DNA from: Chitinophagales bacterium
GTDB lineage: Bacteria > Bacteroidota > Bacteroidia > Chitinophagales > JADJOU01
Length of the DNA: 64,000 nucleotides
Reading direction: 5' to 3'
Assembly: GCA_016787225.1 (NCBI GenBank)
Contig: JAEUUY010000005.1
Span: 1-64,000, forward strand
Below, piece after piece: positions 33,807-42,958 of this stretch; position 1 is the stretch's first letter; the number at the start of each line of letters is the position of its first letter. Both the position numbers and the translations under genes were made by a program. Under the pieces are notes generated by a model, which was not told the DNA's origin, searched no databases, and saw only the letters and a program-made list of their open reading frames with translations.

Positions 33807-35642
33807 ATGAAAAAAATATTACTAATCGGACTTTTGGTACTAGGAGAAAAAGCATTTTCCTGCAATGTATTTGATACCATAAACAGAATTATTTGCCCCG
33901 AAGATAGCTTCCTTTTCAATGGTGTATATCTCAAGACAGCTGGAACTTACTACGACACCTTCAATATTTCTCCTGGTTGCGATACATTCAGAACCTTAAA
34001 CTTATCTGTGCATACTAGTATCCCCATTACACTAATATCTGATAGCTTTTGTCCCGGTTATTCTTATACTTATAACACTAAAACGTTTACCATAGCTGGC
34101 TTACATAATGATACCTTGAATAGTGTAAATGGCTGTGATAGCATCATTTTACTAAACTTAAGCTATAAATATAGTCCTACGGTGGTATATCCTACTATTG
34201 ATTCATTTTGTATAAGAGACACTGTTTATTTTCAAGGGAAACCTTTTAAATATTCTACTCCTGGCATTAAAACCATAAGGGATACTATGTTTGGTGTTGT
34301 AGCCAACGGATGTGATAGCATCAATATACGAGTGGTCTTTATAAGAAATAACAATGGCTCTAGCTTTGTAGGTACAAAATATGGGTGTACCAATGTCCCA
34401 TTTGTCATAGGGGATTCTGTCTTCACAACCAATGGTTTTAAAACTTGTGTTTTAAGAAATAGATTTGGTTGTGATAGTACCATTTGGTTTACTCTGCAAA
34501 GACGTCCGCCTAGTTTTACTACCTTAAATAGAACTACTTGCTCTAATCAACCTTTTTTCTTTAAAGGTCAAAATTGGGGTAATATTTTATCTACAAAAAT
34601 TGATACTTTTGTTGTTATCGATACCCAGCAACAGAAAGCCAACGCTTTTGGATTTGGAACACAAAAATGTGATAGTATTATTACCTTAAATCTAATTGTC
34701 TATCCTATTAAGTATACCAACATTGATACTTCTCTCTGCGAAAATCATTTCTTTTTCTTCAAAGGACAGGATAGAAATATTCCGGGAGTCTATAAGGATA
34801 CACTGAAAACTATTCATAATTGCGATAGTTTTGTTACGTTGACCTTACGCAACCCAAGAAGAACTAGTAGTTATACTTACTACCGAAAATTCTGCTCAAA
34901 TGAGACTGTCTTTTTTAATAATACCAATATAGATCTACCTGGAACCTATAAAGACACTTTGGTTAATGCAGTTGGCTGTGATAGTTTTCTCACAATGGTT
35001 TTGACGAAGGATACAGCGCATAATATCATTTTAAACAAATCTATATGTAGCTACGATAGTTTCTACTTTGATGGTAAGTACTTAGATTCAGCAGGCACCT
35101 ATATGGCCACATTTAAAAATAAACATGGGTGCGATAGCATGGTTACTTTGAATCTTAGTGTTTACCCATTCCGAACAGTCACCCTTGTTCGCTCTACCCT
35201 TAACAATATAAAGACAGACTCAGGATATGTGGCATATTACTGGTATTTCAATGATTGGAAACAACTAAATGTAACTGGGCATATATTAGCCGCTAATACG
35301 ACAGGGTCCTATTTTGTCATTGCCCAGGATTCCAATAATTGTAGATTTAAATCTAATGTCTATATGCATAACCCTGCAGGAATCGCCAGTGACAAGCTGA
35401 ATGAAATTAAAATCTACCCCATACCAGCAAGTCAGATACTATACTTGGAGCATAGCCACGGTTTTGACAAGGGAACAATGATATCCATCTACAACCTTGA
35501 AGGTAAACTGGTGTTCTCACGATCTTTCTTAGTAAAATCTCCTACTCATACCCTCGATATTTCGAGTTTAGCCGGCGGGCAGTATATTCTAAAGTTCGAA
35601 TCGGATCAAAGGATTTCAGAGTTTAGGATTGAAAAACAATAA
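33807..35642 (+). CDS. T9SS protein with cysteine-containing repeats
   Basis: A 611-residue exported protein. I start it at ATG 33807 (KKILLIGLLVLGEKAFSC, signal peptide) rather than the TTG at 33786. It contains about eight repeats of roughly 60 residues with the pattern CxxDSFxFxGxxL...GTYxDTxxxxxGCDSxxxLxL, each with two cysteines that may form a disulfide. The C-terminus is the T9SS type A signal: IYPIPASQILYLE, ISIYNLEGKLVF, SLAGGQYILKF. It is predicted to be displayed on or released from the cell surface. The next gene begins immediately after its stop. Confidence 0.8.
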   Translation: MKKILLIGLLVLGEKAFSCNVFDTINRIICPEDSFLFNGVYLKTAGTYYDTFNISPGCDTFRTLNLSVHTSIPITLISDSFCPGYSYTYNTKTFTIAGLHNDTLNSVNGCDSIILLNLSYKYSPTVVYPTIDSFCIRDTVYFQGKPFKYSTPGIKTIRDTMFGVVANGCDSINIRVVFIRNNNGSSFVGTKYGCTNVPFVIGDSVFTTNGFKTCVLRNRFGCDSTIWFTLQRRPPSFTTLNRTTCSNQPFFFKGQNWGNILSTKIDTFVVIDTQQQKANAFGFGTQKCDSIITLNLIVYPIKYTNIDTSLCENHFFFFKGQDRNIPGVYKDTLKTIHNCDSFVTLTLRNPRRTSSYTYYRKFCSNETVFFNNTNIDLPGTYKDTLVNAVGCDSFLTMVLTKDTAHNIILNKSICSYDSFYFDGKYLDSAGTYMATFKNKHGCDSMVTLNLSVYPFRTVTLVRSTLNNIKTDSGYVAYYWYFNDWKQLNVTGHILAANTTGSYFVIAQDSNNCRFKSNVYMHNPAGIASDKLNEIKIYPIPASQILYLEHSHGFDKGTMISIYNLEGKLVFSRSFLVKSPTHTLDISSLAGGQYILKFESDQRISEFRIEKQ

Positions 35643-36020
35643 ATGTCTATAGAAATATTCTTGGGCACTGGAATTGCGGTTCTTGTGTTTGTTATTTTTC
35701 TCATAGCGGGTTTAATATCTTATTGTTTCCCATCAAAGAATATAAATTCATACTATGGCTATAGAACCCCACGCTCTCAGAAGAATCAGACAAACTGGGA
35801 TTTTGCTCAGAAAATGAGTGGGAAAGTGGTAATTGTTTTTGCCTTTATTCAGCTAATACTGCTATCATTGCTATCACTCATACTTATTCATTTCCAGATA
35901 GCTATTGATAGTATTATCCCTTTTCAAATGATACTGATGGTGATGCTAGCAATTGTGATGCTAATAATTTGTGAGCGAAAATTGGAGAATTTTGACAAAG
36001 TAAACACTATTCCTTTATAA
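35643..36020 (+). CDS. SdpI-family membrane protein
   Basis: A 125-residue inner-membrane protein with three hydrophobic helices. The family hallmark is SYYGYRTPRSQKNQTNWDFAQK (residues 37-58), recognised here by YRTPRS and NWDFA. SdpI in Bacillus confers immunity to the SDP toxin, but most relatives are not characterised. The ATG follows the TAA of the T9SS gene with no gap, and the last 14 bases overlap the convergent protease-like gene. Confidence 0.8.
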   Translation: MSIEIFLGTGIAVLVFVIFLIAGLISYCFPSKNINSYYGYRTPRSQKNQTNWDFAQKMSGKVVIVFAFIQLILLSLLSLILIHFQIAIDSIIPFQMILMVMLAIVMLIICERKLENFDKVNTIPL

Positions 36021-37920
36021 ACTTACTTTGAAAATTTCCAGCTTGAAAGATATACAGTCCTCTAGGTAAATTTTCTACAAATATTTCAGATTCTTCATTT
36101 GCCAATTTACCTTGTTTTATTATTTTACCTATAGTGTTGTAAATATTATATTCAAGTTTAAGATTCAGCGGTATCACTATTCTAATTCTATCGCTTGCAG
36201 GATTAGGGAACAAATTAAAACTTAAGATATTATCCTTGCTAATATTCAGTTTTGCATTTTCGCATTTCAATGCAGCCTCCAATACGACATCTTTTCCCAA
36301 TCGTATATCACTTATACTAGGCCTTTTAAAACTATCGATCGGTACTCCAATACTATAATATGATTTTTTTGCTTTGTTCTGTGCTCCTTCAAAGGTGTAG
36401 GTAGTATAAATATTTCCAGGCAGATATACATGTGCAAGTTTATTGGAACCTGAGCCATCAGTCGTACTTCCTGTGACCATGACATTCTCCCGTACCAATA
36501 AGCTCATAGCATCATACTCTGCTCTTCCTTTAGTATATTCGTCCACCAGTAGAATTATTTTTCCATTAAATCGTGGTCTAGGTGGTTTAGTATAACCATC
36601 ATAATACACTTTTTCTGAAAAGAATTCACCTGGTATACTTAAATTAGGTATTCGATAAAAGTAATATTCTTTGTAGTCGTTAAAAATATAATGAATCAAA
36701 AAATCTTCAACACCTGTATATGTACTGCCTCTCAAATCTATTATCCAAGCATCTTTATGCCAAATTCTTTCTAAATTTTCAGTATTTAAATCTCTTCTTT
36801 GTATGTTTCTATAATCTATTATTCCAAATGTACAACCATCTATCAAGTTGGTGTCATAAATGGGTCTTGTAATTGGAATATTAAGATTATAAATCCAATT
36901 ATCCTTTGTTCTATTAGCTTGGATATAGACGCTTTGACCCTTATCATCTTTAAAAGTTAAATAGGTAAATCCTGCATTTCCACGACTTAAATACTCATCG
37001 ATATTTCGTTCATTGGCTGCAGCATTAGCACCTATTGTGTAGGTCCTATAATACTCCCGTAGCATGTTTATTGGTTGCTCTTCAATCATCACTAACTCAT
37101 CCCCGATTTGTAATTTACTTATGGAATCTGGCTTATTGATGAGTATAGTTTTCCCTTCTATATACCGAAACTTAAAAGGTAAATAGGCATCTCCAACAAA
37201 TCTATTAAAATCAGGTTGCTCGAAAAGAGCTTTAGAGTCGTTAATAGCAGTGGTGAGCCTTTTCATTATCAGTATATATTGTAAATGTGATTTAGCTTCT
37301 AATATTTCTGTTATATATTGCTTCAATGTTTGATTCCAGCTAGGATTCAATAAAGGCTTGTATTGATAGGTATATTCTATCAAATTCCAATAACGAAAAA
37401 GAGCTAGCAGCCGCAATCTTTCATTTGGATTAGAATCATTATAAAATTTTTTATCGAATCTTATAAAGGGAGTAAATGGACTAAAGTAGAAATAACCTAT
37501 AGCTTGATTTTTAAATTGACTTTTAGTTTCTTCTAGCTTTGATTTACAGATGCTAGATATAAAAGGATCTTGAAACCAGCTAAAATCTTTTGTACTAAAG
37601 GAATCTCCTCGGAATCCCCAATAATCAATAAACGGCAGAAAACTTCCCGCTTTGTTTACTAAAATATTTAATGAATCGTGAAAGCTAGCATGAGATGTCG
37701 CATTCATGATGCCATCCAAACTAGCTATTAAGGCATCATCCCAATCCACAGGGGGATAATTAGAATTAAACGCCGTTATATTGCTATGATGATATTTTAG
37801 ATATCCCCAAACTTTACAGGTATAATATAGCCTTTCGACAACCTCTTCCTGAGTAGGTGCTGCTCTATATACCACATTCAAAAACAGGCATAAAATAAAA
37901 ACCAATTTCTTAGCCACCAT
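36007..37920 (-). CDS. S41-like protease homologue with T9SS domain
   Basis: A 637-residue exported protein. The signal (VFILCLFLNVVYRAA) is followed by an N-terminal helical domain (TQEEVVERLYYTCKVWGYLKYHH). A PDZ-like part (LQIGDELVMIEEQPI) follows, then the S41 catalytic core (DAWIIDLRGSTYTG, NGKIILLVDEYTKGRAEYDAM, VTGSTTDGSGS). At the position of the usual nucleophile (QSQAE in relatives) it has KGRAE, Gly465 in place of Ser, so catalysis may be lost. The T9SS type A tail begins near LFPNPASDRIRI and ends LYIFQAGNFQSKFIKE. It is therefore surface-targeted. Confidence 0.75.
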   Translation of the reverse strand: MVAKKLVFILCLFLNVVYRAAPTQEEVVERLYYTCKVWGYLKYHHSNITAFNSNYPPVDWDDALIASLDGIMNATSHASFHDSLNILVNKAGSFLPFIDYWGFRGDSFSTKDFSWFQDPFISSICKSKLEETKSQFKNQAIGYFYFSPFTPFIRFDKKFYNDSNPNERLRLLALFRYWNLIEYTYQYKPLLNPSWNQTLKQYITEILEAKSHLQYILIMKRLTTAINDSKALFEQPDFNRFVGDAYLPFKFRYIEGKTILINKPDSISKLQIGDELVMIEEQPINMLREYYRTYTIGANAAANERNIDEYLSRGNAGFTYLTFKDDKGQSVYIQANRTKDNWIYNLNIPITRPIYDTNLIDGCTFGIIDYRNIQRRDLNTENLERIWHKDAWIIDLRGSTYTGVEDFLIHYIFNDYKEYYFYRIPNLSIPGEFFSEKVYYDGYTKPPRPRFNGKIILLVDEYTKGRAEYDAMSLLVRENVMVTGSTTDGSGSNKLAHVYLPGNIYTTYTFEGAQNKAKKSYYSIGVPIDSFKRPSISDIRLGKDVVLEAALKCENAKLNISKDNILSFNLFPNPASDRIRIVIPLNLKLEYNIYNTIGKIIKQGKLANEESEIFVENLPRGLYIFQAGNFQSKFIKE

Positions 37921-37938
37921 ACCAATATAAATTTATAG

Positions 37939-37946
37939 CAAAACTA
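37939..37946 (-). promoter_or_regulatory. -7 element for the S41-like gene
   Basis: The minus strand reads TAGTTTTG, giving a start near 37932 and a leader of about 12 bases before the ATG at 37920. Confidence 0.4.
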
Positions 37947-38009
37947 ATTGGATAGGCATAGAATTAGTTTATAGTTTTTTTCAAATTAATGAAAAAAAGT
38001 TGCAAAAAG

Positions 38010-39200
38010 CTAGCTAATAACTTTGAGTTCTTTTCCCACCTTGGTAAATGCTGCTACACATTTATCAATATCCTCTAAAGAATGACTCGCTGATATTTGA
38101 ACACGGATTCGAGCCTTTCCCTTAGGTACTACAGGAAAGAAAAATCCGATGACATAGATACCTTCGTCCATCAATTTAGCTGCAAAGTCTTGGGCTAGTT
38201 TAGCATCATAAAGCATGACAGGGGTTATGGGATGCACGCCTTCCAGAATATCAAAGCCTGCTTCTTTCATTTTGGAGCGGAAATGCTTGGTATTGACTTC
38301 CAGTTTATCCCTCAACTCGGTCGTTTTTGAAAGTAAATCTAAAACTTTGATCGAAGCATAAACTATGGAAGGCATTAAGGTATTGGAGAATAAATAAGGT
38401 CTCGAGCGCTGGCGAAGAATTTCAATGATTTCTTTTTTTCCAGATGTAAAACCTCCTGAAGCTCCACCCAAAGCTTTGCCTAGAGTTCCAGTGATAATAT
38501 CCATTTTACCAATGACATTGCAATGTTCTATAGTTCCACGCCCCGTTTTTCCTATAAAACCAGTGGCATGACATTCATCTACCATAACCATAGCATTGTG
38601 CTTCACTGCGAGTTCATGTATCTTATCAAGCTGAGCGATATAGCCATCCATAGAGAATACACCATCGGTCACTATTAATTTATTTCTACAATCCTTGGCA
38701 GCGATTAATTGCTTTTCAAGGTCTTCCATATTGTTATTTTCATAGCGGAAACGCTGCGCCTTGCAGAGTCGCACACCATCTATGATAGAAGCATGGTTTA
38801 AACTATCTGAGATAATAGCATCCTGCTCATTTAAGAGTGGCTCGAAAACTCCACCATTGGCATCAAAAGCAGCAGCATATAAAATAGTATCTTCCGTGCC
38901 TAAAAACTCTGATATTTTCTTTTCTAATTCCTTATGAATATCTTGTGTACCACAGATAAAGCGAACCGAACTCATGCCAAATCCAAACTTATCAATACCT
39001 TCCTTAGCTGCTGCTACCACCTCAGGGTGAGAGGATAAGCCCAGATAATTATTTGCACAGAAATTAAGAACTTCTTTGCCATTGGCTATAATTTTAGCAC
39101 CCTGTGGCGTAGAAATAATGCGTTCAGTTTTATACAAACCTTCACTTTTTATATTCTCAAGTTCTGTACTTAGTTGATTTTTAAAATTATCAGGATACAT
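38010..39200 (-). CDS. kbl: Glycine C-acetyltransferase
   Basis: A 396-residue PLP enzyme of the alpha-oxoamine synthase family that makes 2-amino-3-ketobutyrate from glycine and acetyl-CoA (threonine degradation). Features: [16 protein letters not shown] at the start, [50 protein letters not shown] and the PLP lysine in [17 protein letters not shown] near residue 240. Length is identical in kind to E. coli Kbl (398). No threonine dehydrogenase gene is seen in the window. Related 8-amino-7-oxononanoate synthases are similar but this one fits Kbl better. Confidence 0.92.
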   Translation of the reverse strand: MYPDNFKNQLSTELENIKSEGLYKTERIISTPQGAKIIANGKEVLNFCANNYLGLSSHPEVVAAAKEGIDKFGFGMSSVRFICGTQDIHKELEKKISEFLGTEDTILYAAAFDANGGVFEPLLNEQDAIISDSLNHASIIDGVRLCKAQRFRYENNNMEDLEKQLIAAKDCRNKLIVTDGVFSMDGYIAQLDKIHELAVKHNAMVMVDECHATGFIGKTGRGTIEHCNVIGKMDIITGTLGKALGGASGGFTSGKKEIIEILRQRSRPYLFSNTLMPSIVYASIKVLDLLSKTTELRDKLEVNTKHFRSKMKEAGFDILEGVHPITPVMLYDAKLAQDFAAKLMDEGIYVIGFFFPVVPKGKARIRVQISASHSLEDIDKCVAAFTKVGKELKVIS

Positions 39201-39223
39201 ATTTTAATTTTGATTTAGAACTT

Positions 39224-39231
39224 CAAAAATA
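39224..39231 (-). promoter_or_regulatory. -7 element for kbl
   Basis: The minus strand reads TATTTTTG; the start would be near 39217, 17 bases before the kbl ATG. It is divergent with, and only 12 bases away from, the plus-strand element at 39244. Confidence 0.4.
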
Positions 39232-39243
39232 AGGAATATGCTA

Positions 39244-39251
39244 TAAATTTG
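39244..39251 (+). promoter_or_regulatory. -7 element for the isochorismate synthase gene
   Basis: TAAATTTG gives a start near 39257-39258, just before the ATG at 39263. The in-frame TTG at 39257 is therefore unlikely as the start codon. Confidence 0.4.
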
Positions 39252-39262
39252 TAGTATTGAGT

Positions 39263-40204
39263 ATGGAATCTTTTGCAGCCATTTATTTACCACAGTTAGA
39301 TGTTATATTTCTATTTGATGAATCAGAGCAAAATGAGGCATCGCTTTATATTGAAAATTTCGGAACCTCTAAAAGAATTTGTTTCAAATCGAGACAGGAA
39401 GAAACTTTTCCCAATTTTAAATTAAAGAATTCTCGTTTAGAATCAGTATCGGAAGATATCTATCTCCATTGGGTTCAAGAATGCATAGCGCAAATCCAAA
39501 TTGGTGAATTTACAAAACTCGTAGCCGCACAATATCAAGTTGAATCCATTCATGGTGAAATAGACGATTATCTCCAACTCATGCGAAAGCTAATATGGCA
39601 TCTCCCAGATACCTTTGTGTATTTATTTTTTATAGATGGTGAAATATGGCTGGGTGCTAGCCCAGAAATGATAGGAATTTATGAAAATAAAATATTCAAA
39701 ACCATATCGATAGCGGGTACTAAGAAAGAAGAAGATTTTACTGAAAAAGAAATCGAAGAACAAGCTATCGTTTCAAAATATATTTCCTCTCATTTTGCAG
39801 CAGCTAGTTTAAAGCAAGATTCAACCACCAAAGTACAGCACTTTGGTGATATTCGACATCTCATAAATGAATATGAATATAATGTAGGGGATGAATTTGA
39901 ATTCGAAAAAGCGATACATACTATCCACCCTAGCCCAGCATTGGCAGGCTATCCTAAAGAAATAAGTATTGATTTTATCAATAAAAATGAACCTATCCAA
40001 AGAGATTTTTATTGTGGTTTAGCTTCTCTATCTATTCAGGAAAATAAATATAGCTTCGCCACGATTAGATGCGCACGTATTTCTGCCAATCAAATAGCTT
40101 ATTATGCTGGAGCAGGCATCACAAAAGACAGCGACCCTGCAAGTGAATGGCGTGAAACATTGGAAAAAATAGGCGTATTGAAAAGAGCGATTTTTTCTTT
40201 ATAG
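39263..40204 (+). CDS. Isochorismate synthase-like chorismate-binding enzyme
   Basis: A 313-residue protein with the chorismate-binding fold. Key segments are QIGEFTKLVAAQYQVES (catalytic Lys region), IWLGASPEMIG, KTISIAGTKKEEDFTEKEIEEQAIV, IHPSPALAGYPKE and FYCGLASL with the final YAGAGITKDSDPASEW that binds Mg and substrate. It converts chorismate to isochorismate for menaquinone or siderophore synthesis. It lacks roughly 70 N-terminal residues present in EntC/MenF, as many Bacteroidota versions do. No menD gene follows. The start is set at ATG 39263. Confidence 0.85.
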   Translation: MESFAAIYLPQLDVIFLFDESEQNEASLYIENFGTSKRICFKSRQEETFPNFKLKNSRLESVSEDIYLHWVQECIAQIQIGEFTKLVAAQYQVESIHGEIDDYLQLMRKLIWHLPDTFVYLFFIDGEIWLGASPEMIGIYENKIFKTISIAGTKKEEDFTEKEIEEQAIVSKYISSHFAAASLKQDSTTKVQHFGDIRHLINEYEYNVGDEFEFEKAIHTIHPSPALAGYPKEISIDFINKNEPIQRDFYCGLASLSIQENKYSFATIRCARISANQIAYYAGAGITKDSDPASEWRETLEKIGVLKRAIFSL

Positions 40205-40248
40205 GAACGCGCCTTGTAGGAACGCGCCTCGAGGCCCGTTCCTACAAG
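40202..40248. repeat. GC-rich REP-like palindrome
   Basis: TAGGAACGCGCC occurs twice (40202 and 40217), and the second copy begins a 12-bp inverted repeat: CTTGTAGGAACG at 40213-40224 and CGTTCCTACAAG at 40237-40248, with GCCTCGAGGC at its centre. It sits between convergent genes (isochorismate synthase end and GAPDH stop), and differs sharply in base composition from its surroundings. It could act as a bidirectional terminator or be a member of a dispersed family. Confidence 0.75.
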
Positions 40249-41216
40249 ATTAATCGCACCAACTGATGGGAATACCCTGCTTCGTTATCATAAAAAGCAG
40301 TCAATTTTATTTTGTTATCCAGAATTTCGATGCTATTCACGTCTATCAAAGCCGCAAGAGGACAATTGATAACATCTGTGGATACTATCTTATCTGTGGT
40401 AAGGTCTATGATTCCTTGATAGCGTGCCTTGATTTCATTTTGAAACAAGTCTATTACTTCCTCTTTTGAAATTATCTTATTCACTTCTAGGATAAACTCT
40501 GTAATAGATCCATTAATTACGGGGACACGAAACGAAGATCCTGTTATCTTGTCTCGCAACTGAGGAAAAATGGAGCGAATCACTTTCGTAGCACTCGTTG
40601 TCGTAGGGATAATATTGACACCTGCAGCTCGTGAACGACGAAAATCATGATGAAATGCATCTTGTAAATTCTGATCCGCAGTATAGCAATGCACTGTCGT
40701 GAAATTGGCGTATTGGATACCTAAATGTCTATGGACAATATCCAAAACTGGGGCTACGCAGTATGTCGTACAACTCGCATTGGATACTATGGAACTGGTA
40801 CTATAAATCTCCTCATTATACCCTCGGATGATAATCGGAATATCTTCTGTATCCGGCTGTGATGATAAAACCACTTTTTTAACGCCCAATTCTAAGTATT
40901 CATTTAACTTGGGTTTGGTTTTGTTCGTACCACTACAATTGATGGTTATATCTATATTCATATTAGCCCAAGGTAGGTCTAAAATATGTTCGAAACTAGT
41001 ATATAAAACTCGTTGACCATTGATAATGATAGCGCTTGCATCATGGCTAATATCGAGCGATGACAATCCATAGGTAGAGTCATATTTCAGAAAATAAACA
41101 GCCTTATCTATAGGCATGATGTCATTGATAGCTATTAACTCTAGCTGCGTGGTATCAAATAAATTTTTGACAACCTTTCGTCCTATTCTTCCTAAGCCGT
41201 TTATTGCTATTCTCAT
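40242..41216 (-). CDS. Divergent glyceraldehyde-3-phosphate dehydrogenase
   Basis: A 324-residue Rossmann-fold dehydrogenase, starting at ATG 41216 (MRIAINGLGRIGRKVVKNL); an upstream ATG at 41231 is possible. The NAD-type Asp is in IAINDIM. The catalytic Cys is in SNASCTTYC, where the canonical motif is SCTTN, and the His is in TTVHCYTADQ. FYDNEAGYSHQ replaces the usual WYDNEWGYS. The enzyme normally makes 1,3-bisphosphoglycerate in glycolysis. These departures suggest a paralogue or an altered substrate rather than the main glycolytic enzyme. Confidence 0.8.
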   Translation of the reverse strand: MRIAINGLGRIGRKVVKNLFDTTQLELIAINDIMPIDKAVYFLKYDSTYGLSSLDISHDASAIIINGQRVLYTSFEHILDLPWANMNIDITINCSGTNKTKPKLNEYLELGVKKVVLSSQPDTEDIPIIIRGYNEEIYSTSSIVSNASCTTYCVAPVLDIVHRHLGIQYANFTTVHCYTADQNLQDAFHHDFRRSRAAGVNIIPTTTSATKVIRSIFPQLRDKITGSSFRVPVINGSITEFILEVNKIISKEEVIDLFQNEIKARYQGIIDLTTDKIVSTDVINCPLAALIDVNSIEILDNKIKLTAFYDNEAGYSHQLVRLIL

Positions 41217-41520
41217 TCTATTTTTTGCCACGAATTCACGAATTATTTTTTCTACTTAATTTTTGTCACTTACCGCAAAGGAAAGGTCATTATCTAAATA
41301 GTTTATCTTTTTCAAATTTAAAAAACTCCAACTACACCATTTCAGCCCCATTAATATGCATCTTGTCTCTGTGAATCTCTGTATTTTCTCTGTGAATCTC
41401 TGTGTAATAGTCACAAATACTCTAAGGTCAGTCAAACCAATTTCAATACAGATAACTATCGGGATAAATTTTATATTAAGTTACTAAATAAGCATATCTT
41501 CTCATCTCCACATCATCACA
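41217..41520. other. Intergenic region with low-complexity repeats
   Basis: No gene is seen. It contains the motif ACGAATTCACGAATT (41230-41244), an ACCGCAAAGG string near 41272, and the 21-bp tandem repeats at 41367-41408. Similar short strings occur upstream of secA (ACCGCAAAAAGGCAGAGA near 26253). No promoter matching TAnnTTTG was found next to the GAPDH start. Confidence 0.5.
41367..41408. repeat. Two 21-bp tandem repeats
   Basis: CTCTGTGAATCTCTGTATTTT (41367-41387) is followed by CTCTGTGAATCTCTGTGTAAT (41388-41408), with an inner CTCTGTG repeat. It lies in the 300-base gap between the GAPDH and LD-carboxypeptidase genes. Confidence 0.8.
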
Positions 41521-42420
41521 TTAAATATATCCTAATCTCATTATTTCAGCACTTTCTATCTTCACTTTTGCGTTCAAAATCAAAGGTCGATTATCATCTA
41601 TATGTCCTGCTGGGAAATCAAAATAAACAGGATAATCTCCATCGGCGGTATGTTCCAAAATAATTTCTTGATACGATTTTCCAAAAGGAATTTCATTATC
41701 TTTCATATCTGTAAATCCCCCGACTAATAAACCCTTTAGCCCAGATAATTTTCCAGCTAGTTTAAGTGACATCATCATTCTATCTATATGATAAAGATAT
41801 TCATCTATTTCTTCGATAAATAAAATTTTTCCATTCGTGTTGAAACCTGATTTCGTGCCTAAAAGGGAATACAGAATAGATAAATTACCTCCAATAATTT
41901 CTCCTTCTATAGCTTGATTTCCTCTATTATAGTTGCTAGCAGACCATCGTATGTCAGGGAAATTTCCAGTCAAATTCTGAGCTAACAAATTTTTCGCCTC
42001 TTCACTAGCCTTAGGAAAAGTCAATGGCATCAATGCATGCAGCGTCTGAATACCGTAAAACTGATTTACAAGATTATGCCATATCGTGATATCACTAAAA
42101 CCAATCAACCACTTAGGGTTCTTGATAAACTGATCCCAATTGATTTTTTCTAAGACTCTTATCGAGCCATAGCCACCACGTGCAAACCATATAGCCTTTA
42201 TTTCATGATCATCTAAGGCTGCTTGAAAATCTTCTGCCCTTTCCACATCATTACCTCCATACTGATGATCTTCTAAACCCAAGCTATCTCCCAAACTTAC
42301 TCGATATCCCAAAACTTCTAGCCATTTTTTTGCCTCTTGAATTTCTTCTAGACTCACTTTTCTAGCAGTAGTCAGTATTCGAATTTCATCATTCGCTTTC
42401 AAAAGAGGAGGACGCAGCAT
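41521..42420 (-). CDS. LD-carboxypeptidase (S66 family)
   Basis: A 299-residue cytosolic peptidase of the LdcA/MccF type that removes the terminal D-Ala from tetrapeptides of recycled cell wall, or cleaves related substrates. The catalytic Ser is in WLIGFSDITIWHN near residue 105, within the nucleophile-elbow. The Glu lies in LFIEEIDEYLYHIDRM and the His in DFPAGHIDDNRP. GGYGSIRVLEKINW precedes the Ser as in the family. The start MLRPPLLKANDEIRILTTARKVS is typical. Confidence 0.9.
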   Translation of the reverse strand: MLRPPLLKANDEIRILTTARKVSLEEIQEAKKWLEVLGYRVSLGDSLGLEDHQYGGNDVERAEDFQAALDDHEIKAIWFARGGYGSIRVLEKINWDQFIKNPKWLIGFSDITIWHNLVNQFYGIQTLHALMPLTFPKASEEAKNLLAQNLTGNFPDIRWSASNYNRGNQAIEGEIIGGNLSILYSLLGTKSGFNTNGKILFIEEIDEYLYHIDRMMMSLKLAGKLSGLKGLLVGGFTDMKDNEIPFGKSYQEIILEHTADGDYPVYFDFPAGHIDDNRPLILNAKVKIESAEIMRLGYI

Positions 42421-42531
42421 ACACTATTTTCTAGCGCAATATTACAATAAATTTAAAGAAATGCTTTTTAGATTTGAGACAAAAATGGAATCTCGTATGA
42501 AATAAAAAAGGAAAATACAATGAGCTAAATT

Positions 42532-42837
42532 CTACCCCGCATTCACGAAAACGACTTTCGAAGTCTTTTTTTCATTGGTTTTTTTATTGGTAACAGAGAC
42601 GATAACCGTACCTGTACCACCTTTGATAGTTATTCTACCAGTCATAGGATCGATAATATATTCCAAATTTAGTTTTTTACCAGTTATGTCATAGAATTCT
42701 ACACAAAAATCATCAACCACTTCTTCTTTTCCTGGTGTACCATATGGATTCATTATTACCAAATCACTAGGACCTTCATTAGCTTTGCTAATAAAATACA
42801 CACAACAAAATATAAATAAAAAAACTAACTTCTTCAT
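42532..42837 (-). CDS. Small exported protein, unknown
   Basis: A 101-residue protein with a signal peptide (KKLVFLFIFCCVYFISKA) and a beta-rich mature part, including FCVEFYDITGKKLNLEYIID and GTGTVIVSVTNKK. The mature domain may be a small Ig-like fold. I do not recognise it. It is followed by the divergent regulator gene 122 bases away. Confidence 0.6.
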   Translation of the reverse strand: MKKLVFLFIFCCVYFISKANEGPSDLVIMNPYGTPGKEEVVDDFCVEFYDITGKKLNLEYIIDPMTGRITIKGGTGTVIVSVTNKKTNEKKTSKVVFVNAG

Positions 42838-42958
42838 ATCTCAATTGGTTTGATAACTCTAAAACCAAAAATTTATTGCAACAAAGATAATAAAAAAAAA
42901 TTATATTTACACAAGAAAATAATGATAATATTTTAGAAATCTTAACAAATTTAATTGA

